Assembly: GCA_031969655.1 (NCBI GenBank)
Contig: DALYJX010000002.1
Span: forward strand, 1 to 64,000
Length of the DNA stretch: 64,000 bases
From: Microseira sp003486305
GTDB lineage: Bacteria; Cyanobacteriota; Cyanobacteriia; Cyanobacteriales; Aerosakkonemataceae
Reading direction: 5' to 3'
Part shown: positions 1 to 9,119 of the stretch, piece by piece
How positions within the stretch are numbered: the stretch's first letter is position 1
Layout: each line of letters begins with the position of its first letter
Notes under the pieces: generated by a model
What the model was told of the DNA's origin: nothing
What the model saw: the letters and a program-made list of their open reading frames with translations, nothing else
The model's database searches: none
Made by a program: the position numbers and the translations under genes

Positions 1-240
1 TTATTTGGTTCGCAACCTTGGGTGATGGCTTTAGCTGTCGCCACTGCGATTAAAGTGATGCAACTAACAAGAACTTTACACCCTCCTGGTGGTGCTGTGG
101 CATTAGTGGGAGTGATGAGTCATGCTAAATGGGATTTTCTTTTTACACCCGTGCTAGCGGGTTCAATTATTATGTTAGTTTGCACGATCGCATTCAACAA
201 TCTGATCCCAGAAAGACGCTATCCTAAACATTGGTTATAG
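1..240 (+). CDS. HPP family integral membrane protein, C-terminal part
   Basis: The reading frame is open from the first base of the window, so the gene begins upstream and only about 79 C-terminal residues are present. The visible part holds the family signature LHPPGGAVAL, followed by a hydrophobic segment (LAGSIIMLVCTIAFNNLIP) that should be the last membrane helix, and a short basic tail. HPP proteins are small four-helix membrane proteins of bacteria and plastids; some have been linked to nitrite transport, but the substrate cannot be read from this fragment. The stop lies 4 bases before the end of the convergent Crp/Fnr gene. Confidence 0.85.
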   Translation, partial: LFGSQPWVMALAVATAIKVMQLTRTLHPPGGAVALVGVMSHAKWDFLFTPVLAGSIIMLVCTIAFNNLIPERRYPKHWL

Positions 241-244
241 AAAA

Positions 245-946
245 TTATGGATTTTTTGTGCCGTAGGCGATCGCTTCCAATTCCTCCACATCCAAAATCG
301 CTATCTTCCCGCCGCGTCGATAGACCAAAACTGATTTCATACTCTTAATCAAACGCACGCATTCTTCATAAGTAATGCCGATACTCCGGGCTATCTTATA
401 ATAGGAAAGGTTCGCCTTTAAACAAATACCATCTGTTGTTTTTTCAGTGCCATATTGCTCGGCAAAATACTGAATTAATCTGGCTAAACGTACAATAGCT
501 CTTTCTGAAACTAATCCATGTACCGTGTCGTGGAGTTGCTGAAGTCGCTGATTAAATACCATCAACATTCGCAAAGCAATTTCAGGATTATTTCTAATGG
601 CTTCTAGTAAAGCATCTTTTTCGACTGTAAGAATTTGGCAATTAGATTCAGCGGTTACCGTTGCAGGTGCAATGCCATTTCCTAATAAAGCGGGTGCAGC
701 GAATATTTCTCCAGGTGATAAGGTGCGGAGAATAGTTTCTTTACCAGTGCTTGCTGTTTTGGTAATTAGTAACGAACCTTTAATTAGGGCGAATAGTTTG
801 GTAGGTAAGCGATCGCTCTGGTGCATCACCATTTCTCCCGCTTTGTATTCCTGCACTCGACTATGCGCTTGTAACCCTTCTAATTCCGAGGGTTGTAGTT
901 GTGCAAACACTTGAATTTGAGCGAGTTGATCGATGGTAGTTTGCAA
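245..946 (-). CDS. Crp/Fnr family transcriptional regulator
   Basis: A 233-residue protein with the two-domain plan of the Crp/Fnr family. Residues about 10-120 form a cyclic-nucleotide-binding-type beta barrel (LIKGSLLITKTASTGKE, LSPGEIFAAPALLG), followed by the long dimerisation helix (about 120-150) and a winged HTH (about 175-225, with YYKIARSIGITYEECVRLI as the HTH). The PGEIFAAPALL stretch replaces the usual PGE-x-GE-ALF set of cAMP-binding members, so an effector other than cAMP, or none, is likely. The start is a TTG: the reverse strand has a GGAG motif seven bases upstream and no in-frame ATG near it. It is convergent with the HPP gene and separated from era by about 190 bases containing a degenerate heptamer repeat. 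It is not NtcA as far as can be judged. Confidence 0.85.
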   Translation of the reverse strand: MQTTIDQLAQIQVFAQLQPSELEGLQAHSRVQEYKAGEMVMHQSDRLPTKLFALIKGSLLITKTASTGKETILRTLSPGEIFAAPALLGNGIAPATVTAESNCQILTVEKDALLEAIRNNPEIALRMLMVFNQRLQQLHDTVHGLVSERAIVRLARLIQYFAEQYGTEKTTDGICLKANLSYYKIARSIGITYEECVRLIKSMKSVLVYRRGGKIAILDVEELEAIAYGTKNP

Positions 947-1018
947 GTGATTTCTCCGAGTGCGATTGCCGGAGGCATCTCCGCTTCGCCCAATCGCACA
1001 ACTCTACTTTGGGAGAGG

Positions 1019-1083
1019 TAATGGGTAATGGGTAATTGGTAATTGGATGATTTTGGGATATAATCCTGACAATTACCCATTAC
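1019..1083. repeat. Heptanucleotide short tandem repeats (STRR), inverted cluster
   Basis: Degenerate copies of TAATGGG/TAATTGG run rightward at about 1019-1046, and the complementary AATTACCCATTACC appears at about 1070-1083, so the segment can fold back on itself. It lies between era and the crp/fnr gene. Similar heptamer clusters recur at 6843-6886, 11015-11046, 11549-11575 and 27512-27592. Confidence 0.7.
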
Positions 1084-1136
1084 CGCTCTTAATGCACGAT
1101 CGTGAAACGCGAGACGCCTATCCCACAAGTTAATGT

Positions 1137-2093
1137 TCATTCTTTCTCCACTTTATACCCCAACTCTGCCAAACGACTGCGAGATTGTCTCCACTTCGGC
1201 TCTACTTTTACAAACAATTCCAAATAAATCTTCCCAGCAATTAACTTTTGCATTTGCTCCCGCGCGGCGCTGCCAATTGCCTTCAACATACTGCCCTTTT
1301 TACCAATCAAAATCCCTTTTTGAGAATCCCGCTCAACATGAATTGCGGCAAAAACCCTCGTAATTGCGGGTTCTTCTTCTACCTTTTCAATCGTCACCGC
1401 AACCGAATGCGGCACTTCTTCGCGAGTTAATAGCAGAATTTGTTCGCGAATCAATTCCCCCATAATAAAGCGTTCCGGCTGGTCTGTGACCAAATCTGGG
1501 GGATAATAATAAGGCCCTGGTTCTAAGTTTTCAACTAATAATTTTTGCAGATTTTCTAAGCCTTGTCCCGTCAGTGCAGAAAACTTGACAACAGGCCATT
1601 TTTGTGGTAATGCTAACTCGTTATAACTGCGATCTATTTCTGAGGAATCTTGGGCGAGTTGGTCGATTTTGTTCAGCCCTAAAATTACCGGAGTTTTGGT
1701 ATGTTCTAACAATTCGGCGATGAAGCGATCGCCACCCCCCATTTCCACCGATCCATCCACGACAAACAGCACCACATCCACCGATTTAATCGCAATCTGG
1801 GCATTTTGTACCAACACTTCTCCTAACTGGTGGTGCGGCTTATGAATTCCCGGTGTATCGACAAAAATCATCTGCGCTTCTGGCGTTGTTAAAATTCCCC
1901 GCAAGCGATTTCGCGTAGTTTGAGCAACTGGCGAAGTAATCGCGATTTTTTGCCCCACCAATTGATTCATCAGCGTGGATTTTCCTACATTGGGGCGTCC
2001 GATAATACCTATAAACCCTGACTTGTATCCCTCCGGTGGAACGGGGATACTGAAAGTAAAAGCTTGTTCTAGAATCTCTTCCTGGTCGCTCAT
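1137..2093 (-). CDS. era: GTPase Era
   Basis: A 318-residue GTPase that binds the 3' end of 16S rRNA and assists 30S subunit maturation. The N-terminal Ras-like domain shows G1 GRPNVGKST (about residue 33), the Era-specific switch AQTTRNRLRGI, G3 DTPG, and G4 NKID. The C-terminal KH domain includes the GKKGSMLKAIGSAAR loop and ends with ELGYKVEKE. Length and domain order are as usual for bacterial Era apart from a short N-terminal extension of about 20 residues, common in cyanobacteria. The gene stands alone: the next gene upstream (GGDEF-EAL) ends about 100 bases away. No missing motif was seen. Confidence 0.96.
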   Translation of the reverse strand: MSDQEEILEQAFTFSIPVPPEGYKSGFIGIIGRPNVGKSTLMNQLVGQKIAITSPVAQTTRNRLRGILTTPEAQMIFVDTPGIHKPHHQLGEVLVQNAQIAIKSVDVVLFVVDGSVEMGGGDRFIAELLEHTKTPVILGLNKIDQLAQDSSEIDRSYNELALPQKWPVVKFSALTGQGLENLQKLLVENLEPGPYYYPPDLVTDQPERFIMGELIREQILLLTREEVPHSVAVTIEKVEEEPAITRVFAAIHVERDSQKGILIGKKGSMLKAIGSAAREQMQKLIAGKIYLELFVKVEPKWRQSRSRLAELGYKVEKE

Positions 2094-2196
2094 TTTATTG
2101 CAGATAACAGAATTGCAGATTTCAGATTTTAATATAACAATCGTTGAAAGTCAATTTTACTATTTCAAATCTCAATTAAATCTGCAATCTTAAATC

Positions 2197-4785
2197 TTAA
2201 ATCTTAAATTTTCCTTCTTCGGCTTGCTTTATACACAGATTGGCGGCGGCTTCAGCGGATAGAGGTTTGCTCAAGAAGTAACCTTGAACGTCATCGCACT
2301 TGACCTCTCGTAAAAATTCCAATTGTCCTGGCGTTTCTACTCCCTCTGCTATTACTTTTAAGTTTAACCCATGACCCAGAGCAATGACTGCCTTAATTAT
2401 CGGTGCGTCGTCAATAAACGAGCGATCGATTTTCAGCGTACTTAAGGGAAATCGTTTTAGCGAACTGAGGGAAGAATAGCCGGTACCAAAGTCATCCATT
2501 GAGATGTATATGCCCATGTTTTTTAAAGTTTGCAACACCGAAATGGTAAAATCTATATCTTGGATCGCAGTAGTTTCGGTAATTTCAATTTCCAAGTAAC
2601 GCGGCTCTAGCCCTGTTTCTTCTAAAACTTGAGCTATTTTCTCGATCAAATTTTGTTGCATAAACTGACGTGCTGAAAGATTCACTGCCATACGTAGCGG
2701 CGGTAGTCCGGCTAACTGCCAAGCTTTATTTTGAGCGCAAGCAGTCCGCAGCGCCCATTCTCCAATCGGGTTGATCAATCCGGTTTCTTCTGCGAGTGGA
2801 ATAAACCGATTGGGAGGAATTAATCCTTGTTCGGGATGCTGCCAGCGAAGTAGCGCTTCCATCCCTACAATTTTACCAGTTTTTAAGTCGATTTGGGGTT
2901 GGTAGTGCAAGATAAATTCTTCCCGTTCTAAGGCTTTATATAAATTGTTTTCTAACACCATTTTTTCCAAGGCTTGAGTGCCAATCGAAGGGGTATATAG
3001 CCGGTAATTATTGCGTCCTTGTTGCTTGACTCGATGCATAGCGGCATCGGCATTTTTGAGCAGGGTTTCTACATCTTCGCCATCGTAGGGAGCTAAGGCA
3101 ATTCCAATGCTAGCTTTGATATAAAATTCACCTTTGCCCTCAATCTGAAAAGGTAAGTTAAACGCAGACAAAATTTGTTGGGCAATTTGAGCCGCGGCTT
3201 CGGCAGAAACAATAGGAGATAGCAAAAGGGTAAATTCATCGCCGCCCCAACGAGCAATTGTGTCCGATTCGCGCAGGCATTTTTTGAGTCTTTGGGCAAC
3301 ATCTTGCAGCAAGCGATCGCCTACACCATGACCCAAGGTTTCGTTGATTTTTTTAAACCCATCTAAGTCTAAAAATAACACTGCCAAAATTTCTCCTTGT
3401 TGGTGGGTATTTGCCAGTGCTAAAGCCAGACGGTCGTTAAACAGCAACCTATTAGGTAAACCCGTTAACAGGTCGTAAGAAGCTTGATGCCGGATCGTGT
3501 CTTCTACGCGCCGTTGCATGATAGACATGTAAACGTGAATTCCCAGACTTTGAGCGAGTTTTATTTCATCTGCATTCCACGGTTTAGCTTGCCCTTTTCT
3601 GGTTTCTTGCCAGGTTTCAAATGACCGCCATTGATGCAAATTTTGCGAGTCACGATCGCACCTTCCTGCCCATAATGTTTCGGTTTCAATTTCATTGCGA
3701 AAAATGGTAATGCATCCGATACATTGTTGGTGATACTTTAATGGCACGATCAATAGAGAGCGAATCGAAGTAGATGCAAAAGCAGGCACTAAATACTGAA
3801 GTTGAGGTTCTTGGTAAACATCGCTAATGCTATAGAGGTGCGAGACAAGATTTTTACTGGCAAATACCGGCAAAATCGAACATTTAGAATCTTGAGATGT
3901 TACCGTTTTACCTTCGTAGTTACATCTGATAATTTGTTGCCAAAAAGGTGTTTCTTCAATCTCTGCTAGCTTTGGCTGATCGCCCCAAATATAAAGTTGA
4001 GCAGGCTTACCCGTTGGCTCGGCTGTGATGTACAATCTAGCACCAGAACCTTGTAAAGCTTTGGCTATTTGTTCCAAAACCGTTTGCTTTTTGTGTGTCA
4101 GGGGTAGCGGTGAATGGAGAATGCGATTAATTTGGTTAATTATGACTTCATCCCTTGCTTGTTGTTGCGCTTGCAAAAGTAGATTGCACTGCGCGATCGC
4201 AATCGAAACTTGATCCACCAACAACTGCACGATCTTTAACTCATTTTCTGAAAATTGTCGCGGTTTAACTTGGTGGCAAACTAATAAACCCCATAAGTTA
4301 TTTTCATATAAAATCGGCACGGTCAGCGATGAACTTACCCCCATCGCCGTTAGATACTCCACGTGACAAGGATCTACAGGCGAATAGCGAATATCTTCGC
4401 TTAGCAGACTTTCTCCCGTCTTCGGACAATCTAACTGATAAAGCATTTTCCGTTGCGAAGCCACATCTACGATCGCTCGCTGGCGTGCTTTGACAAACAT
4501 TTCCCGCACCTGGGGGGGAATGTTGCTAGCTGGGAAATGCAATCCCAGCAGCGAAGGTAAGCACTTACCCCGGATCGACTCGGCGATGACTTCGCCGCTA
4601 CCATCCGCATCGAAGCGGTATATTTTGACGCGATCGCTTCCTAAAAATCCCCGTATTTCCTCCACCGTCGCCGTCAAAATCTCTTGCAGATCCAAAGAGG
4701 TGCGTATGCGGCTGACAATCCGATTCAGCAATCCCTCTCGCCACGATCCTAGCCTTCCCGTTTTTGCCGCTCTTCTACTAACCAT
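2197..4785 (-). CDS. GAF-GAF-GGDEF-EAL protein with phytochrome-type, possibly bilin-binding GAF
   Basis: An 862-residue candidate cyclic-di-GMP enzyme. GAF1 (about 20-200) is of phytochrome/cyanobacteriochrome type: FPASNIP, then SPVDPCHVEYLTAMGV with Cys140-His141 at the canonical chromophore-attachment position. A second GAF (about 215-435) lacks such a Cys. A GGDEF domain (about 445-605) keeps GGDEF at about 514, and an EAL domain (about 625-855) keeps EALLRW, DDFGTGYSS and AEGVET, so both synthase and phosphodiesterase motifs are intact. No membrane segment is seen, so it should be cytoplasmic. It probably couples light (if bilin binds) to c-di-GMP. It stands alone, with an AT-rich region upstream. 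Chromophorylation is inference from the Cys-His motif. Confidence 0.9.
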   Translation of the reverse strand: MVSRRAAKTGRLGSWREGLLNRIVSRIRTSLDLQEILTATVEEIRGFLGSDRVKIYRFDADGSGEVIAESIRGKCLPSLLGLHFPASNIPPQVREMFVKARQRAIVDVASQRKMLYQLDCPKTGESLLSEDIRYSPVDPCHVEYLTAMGVSSSLTVPILYENNLWGLLVCHQVKPRQFSENELKIVQLLVDQVSIAIAQCNLLLQAQQQARDEVIINQINRILHSPLPLTHKKQTVLEQIAKALQGSGARLYITAEPTGKPAQLYIWGDQPKLAEIEETPFWQQIIRCNYEGKTVTSQDSKCSILPVFASKNLVSHLYSISDVYQEPQLQYLVPAFASTSIRSLLIVPLKYHQQCIGCITIFRNEIETETLWAGRCDRDSQNLHQWRSFETWQETRKGQAKPWNADEIKLAQSLGIHVYMSIMQRRVEDTIRHQASYDLLTGLPNRLLFNDRLALALANTHQQGEILAVLFLDLDGFKKINETLGHGVGDRLLQDVAQRLKKCLRESDTIARWGGDEFTLLLSPIVSAEAAAQIAQQILSAFNLPFQIEGKGEFYIKASIGIALAPYDGEDVETLLKNADAAMHRVKQQGRNNYRLYTPSIGTQALEKMVLENNLYKALEREEFILHYQPQIDLKTGKIVGMEALLRWQHPEQGLIPPNRFIPLAEETGLINPIGEWALRTACAQNKAWQLAGLPPLRMAVNLSARQFMQQNLIEKIAQVLEETGLEPRYLEIEITETTAIQDIDFTISVLQTLKNMGIYISMDDFGTGYSSLSSLKRFPLSTLKIDRSFIDDAPIIKAVIALGHGLNLKVIAEGVETPGQLEFLREVKCDDVQGYFLSKPLSAEAAANLCIKQAEEGKFKI

Positions 4786-5265
4786 GCGGTTCTACCTACC
4801 AATCTAAAGTTAATTACCCCAAAGTGAAAACTATCTGTTTTTTCAATTAGTGTTAACTCAATTTGAAGAAAAATTAATTTAAAAAAAAATTAATTTTATG
4901 CTAATTGTATTCCACTTTACATTTGACTGCTTTTTAATTAAAAAATTTTTACTTAATTAAAATATATTATTAAGTTTTAGAATCAAACTCTACCTTTTGT
5001 GCTATTTGCTAACATACTATTTTGTATCTTTGCGTTTCCCAACTTTTTCTAACTTTTGATAGGTGACACATCACCTTGAATCGACTACAACGGATTGCTT
5101 TCCTCGTCTTGGTACAGCCCTACGGCTTCGAATGCAATAGCGGCACCCTTAAGGGTGCCGCTATACAAAGCTTCGGTTTACCTCATGGGGCTGCAATCGG
5201 CTATAAAGAGTCAATCCCGTGTAGGCAGTAAAAGTTTTCTACCAAACACTTAAACCCTCTTTGCT
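4786..5265. other. Intergenic region with AT-rich part and dispersed palindromic repeat
   Basis: Between the divergent GGDEF-EAL and FAD-oxidoreductase genes. About 4830-5000 is very AT-rich and probably carries the promoter of the GGDEF-EAL gene. From about 5085 to 5210 lies a dispersed repeat resembling the one at 23861-23970. Its centre (5138-5163) is a perfect 26-base palindrome with a CCCTTAAGGG core, flanked by ACGGATTGCTTTC on the left. No open reading frame is convincing here. Confidence 0.6.
5138..5163. repeat. Perfect 26-bp palindrome (dispersed repeat family)
   Basis: TAGCGGCACCCTT and its exact reverse complement join at a TTAA centre. The same design with a different core (CAGCGTTAACGCTG) lies at 23899-23924. 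Related CACCCTTAAGGGTG cores occur at about 58892 and 62088, inside coding sequences. Confidence 0.8.
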
Positions 5266-6621
5266 ATGACAAAAACTCCAACTAAAACCAGAGACTTGGA
5301 TGCGCTGATTGCTTCCCTCGAAGGAATCGAAATCGTTACCGATCCTCATCAGGTAGCAAAGCTTTCTAGCGATTACCACAGCTTTAGCCCGATCCTGCAA
5401 AACCAGCTGGCTGGAAAAACCGGAGATTTGGTGATTCGTCCTGCCAATGAAAGCGAGGTAGTGCGAATCGCTGGAGCCTGCGTTCAGTATAAAATACCAC
5501 TGGTAGTTCGAGGAGCTGGGACAGGAAATTATGGACAGTGCGTACCGTTGGAAGGTGGCGCGATTCTAGATATGACGCGGATGCAGGAAATATCCTGGGT
5601 GAAGCCAGGGGCAGCGCGAGTGCAAGCAGGGGCGAAACTGGCAGCAATCGACAAAAAAGCGCGGGAAATTGGCTGGGAAATGCGGATGGCGCCTTCAACT
5701 TATCGAACGGCGACAATAGGGGGTTTTATTGCTGGGGGTAGCGGCGGCATTGGATCGGTGAGTTACGGACAGCTGCGCGATCGCGGCAATATCCTCGCCC
5801 TGCGAGTCGTGACGATGGAAGACACCCCCCGCGTCATCGAACTGCGGGGCGACGACGTGCAAAAAGTCAACCACGCTTGGGGTATCAACGGCATCATGAC
5901 CGAATTAGAAATCCCCTTAGCACCCGCCTACCCTTGGGTAGATGTCATCGTCACGTTTGACAGTTTCATGGCAGATGCCAAATTCGGTCAAGCTTTATCC
6001 CACGCCGACGGTATCGTTAAAAAACTCGTCAGCATCAATGCGTGGCCCATTCCCAGCTATTTTACCCCCCTGCGCCAATACATCGAGGACAACACCCACG
6101 CCGCCTTGTTGATGGTAGCCGAAACCAGCCTAGAAGCCTTACCGGGGCTAGTCAATCGATTCGGCGGCAAGATAACTTATGAAAAATCCGCACAAGAAGC
6201 GGGCAAAAGCGTAAATTTAGGCGAATTCACCTGGAATCACACCACCTTACACGCCCGCAGCTCAGATGATTCCATCACCTACTTGCAAAGCTTATTTCCC
6301 GCCGATAAAAACCTGCATTTAGTCGAGCAGATGTACGAATATTTTGGCGATGAGGTAATGATGCATTTAGAATTTATTCGCGTTAACGGCGCAGCGATTC
6401 CCGCAGGTTTGCAGCTGGTTCGCTACACCACCGAACAACGCCTCAGCGAAATTATTCGCTATCACGAAGAACAAGGAGTCTTCATCGCCAACCCCCACAC
6501 ATACATCATTGAAGATGGAGGCCGAAAGCAGATCGATCCCCAACAGTTAAAATTCAAACAAATGGTCGATCCCTACGGGTTGCTAAATCCTGGTAAACTG
6601 AGAGCCTGGACAAATCGATAA
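5266..6621 (+). CDS. FAD-binding oxidoreductase (GlcD/VAO type)
   Basis: A 451-residue flavoprotein of the PCMH/VAO fold. The FAD-binding half shows VIRPANESEVVRIAGAC, the pyrophosphate-binding loop RGAGTGNYGQCVPLEGGAIL and GGFIAGGSGGIGSVSYG, which interrupts the usual glycine-rich loop with an extended Gly-Ser run. The C-terminal half ends with the family-typical DPYGLLNPGKLRAW. The family oxidises alpha-hydroxy acids or related substrates; the substrate here cannot be told. No signal peptide is seen. The gene is monocistronic as far as visible; rtcA follows after 264 bases of repeats. Confidence 0.85.
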   Translation: MTKTPTKTRDLDALIASLEGIEIVTDPHQVAKLSSDYHSFSPILQNQLAGKTGDLVIRPANESEVVRIAGACVQYKIPLVVRGAGTGNYGQCVPLEGGAILDMTRMQEISWVKPGAARVQAGAKLAAIDKKAREIGWEMRMAPSTYRTATIGGFIAGGSGGIGSVSYGQLRDRGNILALRVVTMEDTPRVIELRGDDVQKVNHAWGINGIMTELEIPLAPAYPWVDVIVTFDSFMADAKFGQALSHADGIVKKLVSINAWPIPSYFTPLRQYIEDNTHAALLMVAETSLEALPGLVNRFGGKITYEKSAQEAGKSVNLGEFTWNHTTLHARSSDDSITYLQSLFPADKNLHLVEQMYEYFGDEVMMHLEFIRVNGAAIPAGLQLVRYTTEQRLSEIIRYHEEQGVFIANPHTYIIEDGGRKQIDPQQLKFKQMVDPYGLLNPGKLRAWTNR

Positions 6622-6639
6622 CCAAAAAATTGCCAATTT

Positions 6640-6885
6640 CAAATGGCAAGTTAAAACCGAATTTTTATCTAAACCCGCCTCGCCTCACTGGCAATTTAAG
6701 GGTGGGTTTATCCCGGTTATCGACACCAGCCATAATTTATCGGTAAAACCCGCCCCGCCTCACGGGCAATTTGAGGGCGGGTTTATCTAGCCCATCGGCA
6801 CCAGCCATAATTTATCGGTAAAACCCGCCCCTACAAAAATGCCATTACCAATTACCAATTACCAATTACCAATTACCAATTACCA
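6640..6885. repeat. Repeat-rich intergenic region with GGCGGGTTT hairpins and heptamer STRR
   Basis: Two or three diverged copies of a segment containing AACCCGCC...CTCACGGGCAATTTGAGGGCGGGTTTAT and CACCAGCCATAATTTATCGG lie in tandem (about 6670-6835); their AAACCCGCC/GGCGGGTTT arms can form hairpins and may terminate the oxidoreductase transcript. They are followed by six consecutive heptamers (ATTACCA) at 6843-6886. The last heptamer supplies part of the ATG of rtcA, so the ribosome-binding region of rtcA consists of repeats. Confidence 0.75.
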
Positions 6886-7953
6886 ATGATAATAATTGAC
6901 GGTTCCTACGGCGAAGGCGGGGGACAAGTACTCCGAACTTCCCTCAGCTTATCGGCAATAACTGGCGAAGCAATTCGCATCGAGAACATTCGCGCCGGAC
7001 GTTCTAAACCAGGATTGGCGGCGCAACACCTGACATCGGTGCGCGCAGCAGCTGCTATTTGTCAAGCACAAGTGCGGGGCGATAAACTCGGTTCGACCAT
7101 GCTGGAATTTATTCCCACCAACCCTACTTTGGCGGGACAATATAGTTTTGATGTGTCCGAAGCGCGCCCAGGCGGTTCCGCAGGTACGATAACGCTGGTT
7201 TTGCAAACGATTTTGTTACCTTTGGCGCTAGCAAAAGGCGATTCAGAAGTAACGTTGCGCGGGGGAACCCACGTTGCTCACAGTCCTACCCTGAGCTACA
7301 TAGAACAAGTTTATCTGCCTGCGATCGCTCTGATGGGTATCGCCGCTAGCGTCAAACTAATTGCTTGGGGTTGGTATCCCCAAGGCGGAGGACAAGCGCT
7401 CCTGCGCGTAGAAGGCGACAGTACCCTACGGGGCATAACTTTATTAGAGCGGGGTTGCTTGCGCCTGGTAGAGGGATTGGCGGTGGTAACCGAACTTCCT
7501 GCCCACATTCCCAACCGCATGGCGCTGCGAGCCGAGAATATCTTACGGGAAAACCAACTCAGAACTAATATCAAGCCGCTGCGGGAACGAGGCGTCGCAC
7601 CTGGAGCGGGTATTTTTCTCCTTGCTGAGTATAAAAATAGTTTGGCTGGGTTCAGCGCTTTGGGGCGCGTCGGGGTACCGGCGGAAAAAGTTGCCGAAAT
7701 CGCTTGCTTTGAATTACTCGATTTCCACGAAAAAGTAGCGCCCATCGATATTCACCTAGCAGATCAGATACTGTTACCAGCAGCTTTAGCATCCTCGCCG
7801 AGTCAATACCGGGTAGCCCAAATCAGTACCCACCTGACCACCAATGCGTGGGTGATTCACCAGTTTGGCTTAGCCGAGATCGAAATCGACCAAACCAACC
7901 AAATTGTAACGGTGACACCGGCATCGGCAAAGACAAGGGAGAATTCAACCTAA
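6886..7953 (+). CDS. rtcA: RNA 3'-terminal phosphate cyclase
   Basis: A 355-residue enzyme that converts a 3'-phosphate end of RNA to a 2',3'-cyclic phosphate using ATP through an adenylylated histidine. The N-terminus IIIDGSYGEGGGQVLRTSL is the family signature, RPGGSAG and RGGTHVAHSPT follow, and the catalytic His is seen in ISTHLTTNA (about residue 315), after LADQILLPAALA. Length fits the family. No archetypal rtcB partner is next to it. The start is fixed by the signature; the leader is a run of heptamer repeats with no evident Shine-Dalgarno sequence. Confidence 0.95.
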   Translation: MIIIDGSYGEGGGQVLRTSLSLSAITGEAIRIENIRAGRSKPGLAAQHLTSVRAAAAICQAQVRGDKLGSTMLEFIPTNPTLAGQYSFDVSEARPGGSAGTITLVLQTILLPLALAKGDSEVTLRGGTHVAHSPTLSYIEQVYLPAIALMGIAASVKLIAWGWYPQGGGQALLRVEGDSTLRGITLLERGCLRLVEGLAVVTELPAHIPNRMALRAENILRENQLRTNIKPLRERGVAPGAGIFLLAEYKNSLAGFSALGRVGVPAEKVAEIACFELLDFHEKVAPIDIHLADQILLPAALASSPSQYRVAQISTHLTTNAWVIHQFGLAEIEIDQTNQIVTVTPASAKTRENST

Positions 7954-8351
7954 TTTCTGCCCCACCTTCGCCACTTTCTCTTCAAACATACCGTGAAAAA
8001 AAAGCTCTCCTCTCCCTTTCTCGGATATGTAGCATCACCCATTTCCATTCGTATTTATAAAGAATCCATGAAGCTAAAGGAAAGCGAGTTTGATTGTGCT
8101 AGGAAATTAATGGCTGGAAAACTTGGTTTTTTGCCAAAAAACTCGGTTTTGCTTCCCTATTGATTCTTCACACAAACTTTACAAATCTTTCCTTACCTAT
8201 ATCCCCTTGGTCGAGAATAGGAAAAAGCCACGGATTGAAATACTCAAAATTCCTTATGCACCGCGTCAGTTCTAAACAAGATATTTCAGAAAATCTACGC
8301 TGGTTGAGCCTCGTTCAAAGCGATTAAGCTGTCAGTATGGGGAGCAAAAAT
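7954..8351 (+). other. Intergenic region without recognised gene
   Basis: About 400 bases between rtcA and the J-domain gene. No convincing reading frame or repeat was seen. The only clear signal is a strong GGGGAG Shine-Dalgarno sequence at 8339-8344, seven bases before the ATG at 8352, which decides the start of the next gene. Confidence 0.5.
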
Positions 8352-9119
8352 ATGTGTAAAATAACACCGGAAGAACTAGAACTAGAAAACAAGCAAGCAC
8401 AGCTGGCTGCACTGGAAGCTGCACTGGCTGAACGGGAGTTAGAGTTGACAACACTTGAGGCAAGTTTACATGCCTTTGAACGGGAATATCTGCGAGTCGT
8501 TGGGGTGCGATATGCGAAACTCGATGAAATCGAAGCTGAAATTGCTAAATATGTGGCATTTTTGCGCCCAATGGACGCGATCGCTCGTAAGCAGGCGGTT
8601 TTAGCATCAGAGAAAGCCCAGATGTCGAAGCGTGCTATAAGCGATCGCGCATCTTCAGCCCCAAATTCTCAGCCTGGGGAAAGTCTGAAGAAACTTTATC
8701 GCGAAGTTGCCAAACGCATACATCCAGATTTGGCAACAGATGAAGTAGAACGCCTTCGCCGACAGAAACTGATGGCACTTGCGAATCAAGCCTATGAGAA
8801 CGGAGATTTTCAGAAACTTGAGGCCATTCTTCACCAATGGGAACACAGCCCTGAGTTTGTCAAAGGGGAAGGCATCGCAGCGGAACTAATTCGCGCGATT
8901 CGCAAAATTGCCCAAGTTAGGGAACGATTGAATGCAATTGAAACAGAAATTAATACACTAAAACAATCGGGAGTGTACCTCTTAAGAGACAAAGCGATCG
9001 ATGCAGGTATCGAAGGACGCGACTTATTAGCAGAAATGGCATACCAACTTAATAAGAAAATTGCCAGAGCAAAAGGATGGCTGGAAAAGTTGAGAGTTAA
9101 CCAGGGTGTTTGTGCATGA
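8352..9119 (+). CDS. Coiled-coil protein with J-like domain
   Basis: A 255-residue protein. The N-terminal third (about 5-75) is a Glu/Leu/Ala-rich coiled coil. The middle (about 110-165) reads SLKKLYREVAKRIHPDLATD...RRQKLMALANQAYENGD, which matches helices II-III of a J domain with the HPD tripeptide that stimulates Hsp70 ATPase. A second helical stretch with a coiled coil closes the protein. No Zn-finger or substrate-binding DnaJ parts exist, so it is a specialised co-chaperone rather than DnaJ. The ATG at 8352 is preferred over 8337 because of the GGGGAG motif at 8339-8344. It overlaps the next gene by an ATGA junction, which implies translational coupling with the WD40 protein. Confidence 0.8.
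   Translation: MCKITPEELELENKQAQLAALEAALAERELELTTLEASLHAFEREYLRVVGVRYAKLDEIEAEIAKYVAFLRPMDAIARKQAVLASEKAQMSKRAISDRASSAPNSQPGESLKKLYREVAKRIHPDLATDEVERLRRQKLMALANQAYENGDFQKLEAILHQWEHSPEFVKGEGIAAELIRAIRKIAQVRERLNAIETEINTLKQSGVYLLRDKAIDAGIEGRDLLAEMAYQLNKKIARAKGWLEKLRVNQGVCA

Noticed and set aside
880..1140. Reverse-strand frame of 86 codons between era and the crp/fnr gene
   Set aside because: It consists of intergenic repeats and overlaps the regulator start; composition is not protein-like.
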